From: JAGLYZ01 sp049642725
GTDB lineage: Bacteria; Patescibacteriota; Minisyncoccia; Minisyncoccales; JAGMDC01
NCBI GenBank assembly: GCA_049642725.1
Contig: JBARPC010000016.1
Span: forward strand, 16,861-80,860
Direction of reading: 5' to 3'
Length of the DNA stretch: 64,000 nucleotides
The position numbers and the translations under genes were made by a program. How positions within the stretch are numbered: position 1 is the stretch's first letter; each line of letters starts with the position of its first letter. The notes below the pieces were generated by a model. That model had not been told where the DNA came from. It saw only the letters and a list, made by a program, of their open reading frames with translations, and ran no database searches. Below are positions 57,704-64,000 of this stretch, in pieces.

Positions 57704-59587
57704 TTACTTTGCGTATATATATAAATACCAATACCAAAAAGTAAAAAGAATTCCAAAAAGCGCAATCACGAATCCTAAAAGCAAAGCCCTTATCCAGATT
57801 TTTTCTTTAAAGCTTGGTTTTTGAGGGAGCGGCCTGAATATTATTTTTTCTTCGCCTAATTTTTCTTTTTCTTTAAATATCTCTGATGGTTCTTCTCTAA
57901 TTCTCTTTAAAATTTCTTCCCTATTTTCCTCTTTTTGCATTTCTTTCTCTTTTTCTATTTTTGTTACAGCTGATTGATAAATTATTTCAATCTCATCTAT
58001 TTTTTTCTGTAATTGTGCTTTTTGCTCTTCTATGTCCCATCTTTCATTTTCAATCAATTCCCTCCTTTTTTCGGCTTCTCTTCTGTCTCTTTCTATTTGT
58101 CTTCTCTGTTTTTCATTTATTACCTTTTTTTCTTTTGATTCAATTATTTCTATTTGTTTTTCTATTATTTTTTCTTTTTCCAAAATATCATTGTATTTCT
58201 GCTCTAAAATTTTTATTTCTTGCTCAAGTTCAATTTTTTCTTCTCTCAATTGTTTGATTTTCTCAATCAAAGCAAAATGAGAAAGTTGTGATGTTTTCAT
58301 CTTTTCATCTAATATTTTAGCCCTTTTTTCTAAGTGATTATTTTCTTCATCAATAATTCTTATTTCCTCTTTAGAGGCCTCTTTTTCTTTTAAAGCAAGT
58401 TCCTCTTTTACTATTTTTTCTTTTATTTTAAGAGAAGGGTCTTTTTCTTTTTCCAACAACTCAACTTTTTTCCGGAGTTTTTCTTTTTCCTTATTCATTA
58501 TAGACAGCTCTTTTTCTACAGCTCCCTTTTTTCTCCATAAAGAAAACATTATTTTAAACCGCATTCTCGCTCTTATTTTTTTTATTTCCCGCCTTAAAGC
58601 ATTTGTTTCTCCTTCCAATTCAATTTTTTCTTCTCTCAATTTATCTATTCTTCGGTCTAATTGTTTTTTTTCTATAAACAGCTCTTCTCTTTCTTCTTTT
58701 AATGTTTTTAAGTTTTGCTGAAGTTTTTCTTTTTCTTTTTCTTTAAGTACGCATTCTTGTTTTAAAGAGCCTTCTCTTACTACAAAAGAAGATATTTTCT
58801 CTGCCGTTGCTTTTGCTTTTTCTTCTAATTGAGATTTTTCCTGCTTTAAAATATTTTCTTCTTGTTCTGTGTCTTCCAGGCTTTCCTGCAGAGTTTTGAG
58901 TTTTTCATTTAAATTATTTATTTTTCCATCTGTTTCTTTTTTTTCTGCGGATAAACTATCTTTTTCTTCTTTTAACAATCTAATATTCTCTTTAAACCTC
59001 TCTTTCTCTTTTTCTTTGATTGTTAATTCTTTTTGCCAAGCATCTTCCCTTATTGTGCAAGAAGATATTTTCTCTGCCATTGCTTTTGCTTTTTCTTCTA
59101 ATTCATTTTTCTCTTTTTCACTAACCTCTCTTTCTTCTTCTGATTTTTTAAAATTTTCTTCTAATCCGATTATTTTTTCCTCCAATTCTTTTTTCTTTTT
59201 TCTCAACTCTTCTCTTTTTAAAAAAAGGTCTTTTTTTTCTTGAACTAAAACCACCACTTCTTCTTCTAAAAAATTAATTCTTTTTCTCAGTTTTTCTTTT
59301 TCATCTTTACTATTTTCCAGGCTAATCTCTTTTGGTTTTTCTGGCTCTATTGGTTTTTGTTTAATTTCTGAAGTTATTAATGTTTCTTTTTTATGGATTT
59401 CAGGAATTTTTTCTTTTTCTAAAGGAAGTAATGTTTCAAGCCCTTCAATGTCTTGTTTCATTGTTTTTGCTTTTGCCTTTTTTAAAATTTTTAGAGGTTT
59501 GCCTTTTAAAGAAGAAGAAAGATCAGGACCATGAAGGTCTTTCTTCATTGTTTTAATTTTTTTAAAAAGATATTTTTTCCCTGCCAT
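57704..59587 (-). CDS. Long coiled-coil protein with C-terminal TM
   Basis: 627 residues. Residues ~75-560 are an almost continuous Glu/Lys-rich coiled coil with repeats of KEKEKL/ELEEKAKAMAEKISS type; ~601-623 is a TM (ALLLGFVIALFGILFTFWYW). No catalytic domain. It may tether or organise envelope or cytoskeletal elements. Length of ~70 nm for the coil would be large for a small cell, though this is inference. Composition bias means database matches would be nonspecific. Confidence 0.7.
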   Translation of the reverse strand: MAGKKYLFKKIKTMKKDLHGPDLSSSLKGKPLKILKKAKAKTMKQDIEGLETLLPLEKEKIPEIHKKETLITSEIKQKPIEPEKPKEISLENSKDEKEKLRKRINFLEEEVVVLVQEKKDLFLKREELRKKKKELEEKIIGLEENFKKSEEEREVSEKEKNELEEKAKAMAEKISSCTIREDAWQKELTIKEKEKERFKENIRLLKEEKDSLSAEKKETDGKINNLNEKLKTLQESLEDTEQEENILKQEKSQLEEKAKATAEKISSFVVREGSLKQECVLKEKEKEKLQQNLKTLKEEREELFIEKKQLDRRIDKLREEKIELEGETNALRREIKKIRARMRFKIMFSLWRKKGAVEKELSIMNKEKEKLRKKVELLEKEKDPSLKIKEKIVKEELALKEKEASKEEIRIIDEENNHLEKRAKILDEKMKTSQLSHFALIEKIKQLREEKIELEQEIKILEQKYNDILEKEKIIEKQIEIIESKEKKVINEKQRRQIERDRREAEKRRELIENERWDIEEQKAQLQKKIDEIEIIYQSAVTKIEKEKEMQKEENREEILKRIREEPSEIFKEKEKLGEEKIIFRPLPQKPSFKEKIWIRALLLGFVIALFGILFTFWYWYLYIYAK

Positions 59588-59616
59588 ATAAAAATATAGT
59601 TTATTATATCAAAACT

Positions 59617-61746
59617 TTATTTTTGATTTTCTAGAGATAAGTTAATTCTGCCTTGTTCGTCAATTAAGATTACTTTTACTGGCACAATGTCTCCTATTTT
59701 TACCACATCTTCAACTTTTTCTACTCTTTCTTTGGCAAGCTTAGAAATATGGACCAATCCTTCCTGTCCCGGCAGGATTTCAACAAAGGCGCCAAAATTC
59801 ATAATTCTTTTTACTTTTCCCTGGAAAACTTCTCCAACCTTAACTTCTCTAGTAATATTTTTTATCCAGGCAACTGCTTTTTCAGCAGCATCTTCTTTTT
59901 CTGCTGTAATAAATATTCTGCCGTCATCTTCAATATCAATAGAAACCTCGCATTTCTCAATAATTTCATTGATTACTTTTCCGCCAGGTCCAATAACTTC
60001 TCTAATTTTTTCTGGCTTAATTTGTATAGTGTAAATTCTCGGAGCCCAAGGAGAGAGTTTTTCTCTTGGTTTGGCTAAAACTTTTTCCATTTGACTTAGA
60101 ATGTATTCCCTTGCTTCCTTGGCTTTTACTAAGGCATCTTCTAAGATTTTTTCTGTAACGCCGGTGATTTTAACATCCATCTGAAGAGCAGTTATTCCAT
60201 TTTTAGTGCCAGCTACTTTTAAATCCATATCTCCATAATGATCTTCAGGTCCCTGAATATCAGTTAAAATTTTGTAGTTTGTTATTTCTCCCTGTTTATT
60301 GATTTCTGTTATTAAACCCATGGCAATGCCAGTAGCCAAGGATTTTAAAGGAACACCAGCATCCATTAAAGCCATAGAAGAACTGGAGATTGAAGCCATT
60401 GATGTAGAACCATTTGAGGAAAGTATCTCTGAAACAATTCTGATAGTATAAGGAAATGTGTCAGAATCAGGGATTAAAGACAGGAGAGCTTTTTCAGCTA
60501 GCATTCCATGTCCTACTTCTCTTCTACCCGGACCGCGCATAGGCCTTACTTCTCCAACAGAATAAGGAGGAAAATTATAATGGTGCATAAATCTCTTTTT
60601 TCCCACAATTTCCATTCCCTCTAATAATCGTTGGTCGCTTGGCGCTCCCAAGGTGAGGATAGAAAGCGATTTTGTTTCACCCCTAACAAACAATCCAGAA
60701 CCATGTGTTCTTGGCAAAAGGCCAACTTCTGTATAAATATTTCTTATTTCATCCAGTTTTCTTCCATCAGGCCTTGATTCTTTTTCCAGGATATTTTTAT
60801 GGATTATCCTTTCTGTTTCTTCTTCAAAAAAATCTTTAGCATACCTGATTTTTTTTCCGTCCTGTGCCTGTTCTTTAATAAAAAAGATTAGATCTTCCCT
60901 TAATTCATTTAATGCTTTGTTCTTCTCTTTTTTTGTTTCCTTGCTATTATCGGAAAAAGTTAAAGTTTTCTCTAATTTATTTCCTAAAAATTCTTTGATT
61001 TCTTTTTCCCATTCCAATTCAACGGCAAGTCTCTCTATTACAACCTTTTCTTCAGCGTTCTCTTTTATAATTTTTTGTTGAAATTCAATAAGCTTTTTTA
61101 ATTCTGATATAGCAACCTTATACGCTTCCATAAAAGTTTTTTCTTTTGTTTCTTTTGCTTCGCCCTCAATCATATCAATTAAAATCTGCTCACCTTTTAT
61201 TCCTCCGGCTAAAAAAAAGTCAATATCGCTTTGTTCCCTTTGCTTATAAGTTGGATTTAAAATGAATTTTTGTCCGTTTTTGCCGATTCTTAAATTAGCA
61301 ATTGGTCCTGCCCAAGGAATATCAGAAATAGATAAGGCCAAAGAAGCGCCTAAAAGTCCAAGAATATCAGGGTCATTTTCGCTGTCCCAGGACAGGCAGG
61401 TAATAACTACCTGGACTTCTCTTTTGAGATTTTTTGGAAACTTAGGTCTAATAGCTCTGTCAATCAAGCGGGCGGTTAGAATTGCTTCGTCAGAAGGCCG
61501 GCTTTCTCTTCTGATATAACGGGAGCCATAAATTTTTCCAGCAGCATAATATCTTTCTTCGTAATCAACAGTGAGCGGGAAAAAATCAATACCCTCTCTT
61601 TCTTGTTCAGACATTACCGCAGTAGCCAAAACCATGGTATCGCCATAACGAACTAAAACTGAGCCATTTGCCTGCTCAGCTAAATCTCTGATTTCCACAA
61701 TTAGGTCTTTACCGCCAGTATTTATTTTATAAGTTTTACTATCCAT
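59617..61746 (-). CDS. pnp: Polyribonucleotide nucleotidyltransferase (PNPase)
   Basis: 709 residues, full length. First RNase PH domain (~10-145), alpha-helical domain, second RNase PH domain (~325-540, with MRGPGRREVGHGMLAEKAL and DIQGPEDHYGDMDLKVAGT), KH (~553-612, IREVIGPGGKVINEI) and S1 (~622-705, GEVFQGKVKRIMNFGAFVEI). Trimeric 3'-5' phosphorolytic exoribonuclease. Follows the NYN gene and rpsO; the rpsO-pnp order is widely conserved. Confidence 0.95.
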   Translation of the reverse strand: MDSKTYKINTGGKDLIVEIRDLAEQANGSVLVRYGDTMVLATAVMSEQEREGIDFFPLTVDYEERYYAAGKIYGSRYIRRESRPSDEAILTARLIDRAIRPKFPKNLKREVQVVITCLSWDSENDPDILGLLGASLALSISDIPWAGPIANLRIGKNGQKFILNPTYKQREQSDIDFFLAGGIKGEQILIDMIEGEAKETKEKTFMEAYKVAISELKKLIEFQQKIIKENAEEKVVIERLAVELEWEKEIKEFLGNKLEKTLTFSDNSKETKKEKNKALNELREDLIFFIKEQAQDGKKIRYAKDFFEEETERIIHKNILEKESRPDGRKLDEIRNIYTEVGLLPRTHGSGLFVRGETKSLSILTLGAPSDQRLLEGMEIVGKKRFMHHYNFPPYSVGEVRPMRGPGRREVGHGMLAEKALLSLIPDSDTFPYTIRIVSEILSSNGSTSMASISSSSMALMDAGVPLKSLATGIAMGLITEINKQGEITNYKILTDIQGPEDHYGDMDLKVAGTKNGITALQMDVKITGVTEKILEDALVKAKEAREYILSQMEKVLAKPREKLSPWAPRIYTIQIKPEKIREVIGPGGKVINEIIEKCEVSIDIEDDGRIFITAEKEDAAEKAVAWIKNITREVKVGEVFQGKVKRIMNFGAFVEILPGQEGLVHISKLAKERVEKVEDVVKIGDIVPVKVILIDEQGRINLSLENQK

Positions 61747-61757
61747 GAGATAAATTT

Positions 61758-62258
61758 TTATTTTTTAAGCAGGTATTTTTCAGGGCTGGTTTCTAAATCA
61801 AGAAATTCATCAGCTGTTTCTTTTAACTTGCTGGATGTAGAGCGGCCAAAAGCAATAACTTCCACTCTCTTGCCCTGGTTTTTTAAGTATTCTGCCAATG
61901 GGATAAAATCGCCGTCTCCTGAAACCAAAGAAATTACATCTACTCCGGGAGCAGTTTTAACAGCATCAATAACTAATCCTACGTCCCAGTCAGCTTTTTT
62001 CATTCCGCCGTAGAATTCTTGAAGGTCTTTTACCCTTGTTTCAATTCCTAATTTAGTAAGGGCTTCAAAAAACGGCTGTTCTTCGCCGGTTTTTGTTCTA
62101 ATAACATAAGCAAAAACCCTTATCAGTTTTCTATTACTTACTGCTGATTTTAATATCTCTCCAAAATTGACTTTTGACTTATATAAATTTTTAGCAGAGT
62201 GATAAAGGTTTTGGACATCTATTAAAATTGCTATTCTTTGTTCTTTATGAATTAACAT
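61758..62258 (-). CDS. NYN-domain (LabA/DUF88-like) putative ribonuclease
   Basis: 166 residues. PIN-like NYN fold acids: IDVQNLYHSAKN, DWDVGLVIDA, VSLVSGDGDFIPLAEYL, VIAFGRSTS. Family members are single-strand-specific RNases or RNA-binding. Located between rpsO and pnp, a context that fits RNA decay. Confidence 0.88.
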   Translation of the reverse strand: MLIHKEQRIAILIDVQNLYHSAKNLYKSKVNFGEILKSAVSNRKLIRVFAYVIRTKTGEEQPFFEALTKLGIETRVKDLQEFYGGMKKADWDVGLVIDAVKTAPGVDVISLVSGDGDFIPLAEYLKNQGKRVEVIAFGRSTSSKLKETADEFLDLETSPEKYLLKK

Positions 62259-62264
62259 GTTCGC

Positions 62265-62531
62265 TTACTTTTTAAGTCCGATTTTTTTAATAATAGAATT
62301 ATATTTGCGGATACTTTCTTTTTTTAGATAGGCAAGCAATTTTCTTCTTTTAGAAACCATTTTTAAAAGCCCTCTTCTGGAATGAATATCCTTAGAATGT
62401 TTTTTTAAATGTAAAAGCAGCTGTTTGATTTCTTCAGAAAGCAAGGCAATCTGAACTTCAGCAGATCCAGTATCCTTATTATGCAGCTTGTATCCGGATA
62501 TAATTTTTTCTTTTTGTTTTGGACTTAACAT
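62265..62531 (-). CDS. rpsO: 30S ribosomal protein S15
   Basis: 88 residues from the ATG at 62531 (family length; the longer frame would include the promoter). MLSPKQKEKIISGYKLHN, DTGSAEVQIALLSEEI, HSKDIHSRRGLLKMVSKRRKL are canonical uS15. Head of the rpsO-NYN-pnp operon. Confidence 0.95.
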   Translation of the reverse strand: MLSPKQKEKIISGYKLHNKDTGSAEVQIALLSEEIKQLLLHLKKHSKDIHSRRGLLKMVSKRRKLLAYLKKESIRKYNSIIKKIGLKK

Positions 62532-62538
62532 TTTTTTT

Positions 62539-62547
62539 ATTATATCA
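62539..62547 (-). promoter_or_regulatory. Extended -10 of rpsO, seven bases before the ATG
   Basis: TGA-TATAAT on the minus strand, seven A residues, then ATG at 62531. Predicts a leaderless rpsO message. Confidence 0.65.
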
Positions 62548-62582
62548 CTTTTTGAAAATAAGAACATAGCTAAGCTATAACC

Positions 62583-62609
62583 TTATTTTCTCGCTTCACT
62601 CGAAAATAA
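62583..62609. repeat. TTATTTTC hairpin
   Basis: TTATTTTC-(11-base loop TCGCTTCACTC)-GAAAATAA. A similar element, AAATTTT-GAGCGAAGCG-AAAAATTT, lies at 63841-63865 beside the tRNA gene. Confidence 0.6.
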
Positions 62610-62648
62610 AAAAATACTTAATTCACATAACACGTAACACATAACCAT

Positions 62649-63005
62649 TTACTGTTTTGTTTTTCGAAGTTTATTATAAGCGAAAACCATTGAGCAAGAA
62701 AGGAGATAACAAATAAAGAAATGATAGATATAATAGAAAGGATACCACATGGCAGGTAAGGTTCTAATTACAGTCCATTGAGGAATTCTTTTTATTCCAT
62801 CAATTATTGCATTGAATACCCAACCTGTGGATATTGTCCATGTAGGATCGCATTGATAATCAGAATCTTCAATGAGAACTTCTGTTCTGATACAATCAGC
62901 AGTACTTAGCCAAGGAAATATTACTGGAAAGAATATAAATAATATTAAAAGCAATATGACTTTCCTCCAGTCCGGCCTCAAAAATTGTTTAATCAAATTT
63001 TTCAC
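62649..63005 (-). CDS. Small membrane protein, paralogue A
   Basis: 118 residues with a GTG start at 63005. The opening MKNLIKQFLRPDWRKVILLL is shared with the protein at 63416-63727. Hydrophobic segments ~16-35 and ~86-108; two Cys in the loop between. No known family. It lies next to the frameshifted nucleotidyltransferase. Confidence 0.65.
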   Translation of the reverse strand: MKNLIKQFLRPDWRKVILLLILFIFFPVIFPWLSTADCIRTEVLIEDSDYQCDPTWTISTGWVFNAIIDGIKRIPQWTVIRTLPAMWYPFYYIYHFFICYLLSCSMVFAYNKLRKTKQ

Positions 63006-63045
63006 TTTTATTCAAAAATTTTTGGAATTAAAATTTCTGTAGCAT

Positions 63046-63406
63046 TTATAAATTCTTTTGCTTAGCCCATAAATCAATAGATTCTTTATTTATCTGTCGC
63101 ATAAAAAAAGTAGGCGGAGAAACAAGTTTTTTAAACCTGCTTATAGGATAAATTTTTATAGAGAAAAAAGTGCCCCTTTTTAATAATGTTTCAGTAACAA
63201 AACGGCTAACTTTTTTTTCAATAATTTTTATATTTTTATCTTTTACCACTAATAATAAATCGATATCTGATTCTTTATTAAAATCACCTCTTGCCTTTGA
63301 GCCAAAGAGTTTAAAATAAACAATGTCCTTTTTTTAAAGGAGCTAATACTTCAAAAAGATTTTGAATATATAATTTTTCTTTTTTATTTAAAAATGTTTT
63401 GTTCAT
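63046..63406 (-). pseudogene. Frameshifted MNT-type nucleotidyltransferase
   Basis: An ATG at 63406 opens a frame MNKTFLNKKEKLYIQNLFEV that hits a stop soon after a seven-A run (63329-63335 on the plus strand, T7). In the next frame the family motif GSKARGDFNKESDIDLLLV (G-S-x-A-R-G...S-D-x-D) continues to 63046. One base removed from the run joins the two parts into a ~119-residue minimal nucleotidyltransferase. Either a broken gene, a sequencing error, or programmed slippage. Confidence 0.7.
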
Positions 63407-63415
63407 ATAACCTTT

Positions 63416-63727
63416 TTATTGTTTTGTGTTTCGGCATTTGTCATAAGTAGAAATTATTAGACAAGAAATTAGATACCAAAAGAAAATATTTAGTACAATA
63501 AAAAAGGGATTAAAAGATGTACTTATGGGTTCTGGATAAGGCATGGGAGCAGGAAAATGTATAGAATAAATAGCAAAAGGAAATCCATAGATATGGCTAC
63601 ATCCTCCGCCAGCAGTTATACAGTTTAATCCATAGTGAGAGATAAGCGTGGAAAGAATTAAAAATATAGCTAATAATATCGCTTTTCTCCAATCTGGTTT
63701 TAAAAATTGTTTAATTAGATTTTTCAT
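63416..63727 (-). CDS. Small membrane protein, paralogue B
   Basis: 103 residues from the ATG at 63727, chosen to match paralogue A (MKNLIKQFLKPDWRKAILLA). Hydrophobic segments ~15-33 and ~70-95. Differs from A in the loop. The two flank the broken nucleotidyltransferase. Function unknown. Confidence 0.65.
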   Translation of the reverse strand: MKNLIKQFLKPDWRKAILLAIFLILSTLISHYGLNCITAGGGCSHIYGFPFAIYSIHFPAPMPYPEPISTSFNPFFIVLNIFFWYLISCLIISTYDKCRNTKQ

Positions 63728-63840
63728 TTTCATTTTTTGTAATTTGTGTGAGTAATTTGTATTTAGGTATAAAATTTTCACTCTTTCATAAATAAAATCT
63801 CTGCTTTTTCAAACTACTAATTACAAATTACTAACTACTC

Positions 63841-63865
63841 AAATTTTGAGCGAAGCGAAAAATTT
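63841..63865. repeat. AAATTTT hairpin beside the tRNA gene
   Basis: AAATTTT-(GAGCGAAGCG)-AAAAATTT; related to 62583-62609 through the loop word CGCTTCGCTC on the other strand. It follows the tRNA 3' end on the minus strand and could be its terminator. Confidence 0.55.
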
Positions 63866-63868
63866 ATG

Positions 63869-63941
63869 TGCCTCCAGCAGGACTCGGACCTGCAACTCAC
63901 GGCTTAAGAGGCCGTTACTCTACCAGTTGAGTTATGGAGGC
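63869..63941 (-). tRNA. tRNA-Lys (CUU)
   Basis: Read on the minus strand: 7-bp acceptor GCCTCCA/TGGAGGC, D arm ACTC/GAGT, anticodon arm ACGGC-CTCTTAA-GCCGT with anticodon CTT, T arm GCAGG-TCCGAGT-CCTGC. Discriminator A; CCA is not encoded. The T loop has C in place of the usual second T (TCC rather than TTC). Confidence 0.93.
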
Positions 63942-63949
63942 GCATTTAA

Positions 63950-64000
63950 TTAGGGTTTGCAAGCGCCTTCTTCGCAGTTATTAGTAGCGCAATCAAGATT
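63950..64000 (-). CDS. C-terminal end of a Cys-containing protein, partial
   Basis: Sixteen codons, NLDCATNNCEEGACKP, and a TAA stop. Two or three Cys residues recall the Cys-rich end of the VirB2-like protein, but too little is visible to name it. Confidence 0.35.
   Translation of the reverse strand, partial: NLDCATNNCEEGACKP

Overview
The window looks like part of the chromosome of a Candidate Phyla Radiation (Patescibacteria) bacterium, most likely a Parcubacteria-type lineage. The reasons are the AT-rich genome, compact informational genes, a free-standing 5'-3' exonuclease without an attached DNA polymerase, type IV pilus genes, a PrgI/VirB4-type secretion locus, LysM/M23 and lamin-tail surface proteins, and many lineage-specific secreted proteins. 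Genes end in TGA as well as TAA, so the code is the ordinary bacterial one. I see no rRNA, CRISPR array, transposase or prophage. One ordinary tRNA (Lys, CUU) lies near the right end.

Layout. 1-2.5 kb: two prepilin-like proteins and PilC (minus strand). 2.5-4.3 kb: ruvA, rpsT, holA. 4.3-12 kb: a signalling block of three histidine kinases and four receiver-only response regulators, arranged as a duplicated HK-RR-RR unit and headed by a FIST-domain sensor. 12-16 kb: 5'-3' exonuclease, yraN, comM and dprA (DNA uptake and recombination), with a promoter-led structured RNA between comM and dprA. 16-30.7 kb: two DUF4143-type ATPases flanking a run of secreted and surface proteins (FN3, DUF916-like, FKPDGTKMY repeats, coiled coil), ending in a membrane protein with a DNA-binding-like N-terminus. 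30.8-32.2 kb: an AbiEii-type nucleotidyltransferase pair and tsaE. 32.2-37.7 kb (plus): pilB, ruvB, a lamin-tail surface protein, yebC, ruvC and a small acidic protein. 37.7-45.8 kb: tyrS, PBP1A, dnaN, dnaA and the divergent rpmH-rnpA-yidD-yidC-jag operon; this is the classic origin neighbourhood, and oriC is probably beside dnaA. 45.9-55.2 kb: a type IV secretion-like locus (VirB2-like protein fused to a crystallin-like region, VirB4 split into two genes, PrgI, VirB6/TrbL-like) interrupted by an oppositely oriented pair, a small membrane protein and an SPFH protein, both with near-consensus promoters and strong Shine-Dalgarno sites. 55.3-64 kb: rsmA, a LysM/M23 protein, a DksA-like protein, a large coiled coil, pnp, a NYN protein, rpsO, paralogous small membrane proteins and a frameshifted nucleotidyltransferase.

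Two features cut across the gene list. First, short perfect palindromes sit inside unrelated coding sequences without breaking the frame (exonuclease, dprA, a surface FN3 protein, a 1012-aa surface protein, the lamin-tail protein, rsmA). Members of one family always encode the same peptide, VEVGLQQ. Related palindromes lie between genes. They resemble the protein-internal palindromic elements known from Rickettsia, but I know of no description for this lineage. Second, several housekeeping genes (rpsT, rpsO, rpmH, tyrS, ruvB, exonuclease) have a -10 box, usually of the extended TGn type, only 6-7 bases before the ATG. This predicts leaderless mRNAs. All functions are inferred from reading the sequence; no searches were run.
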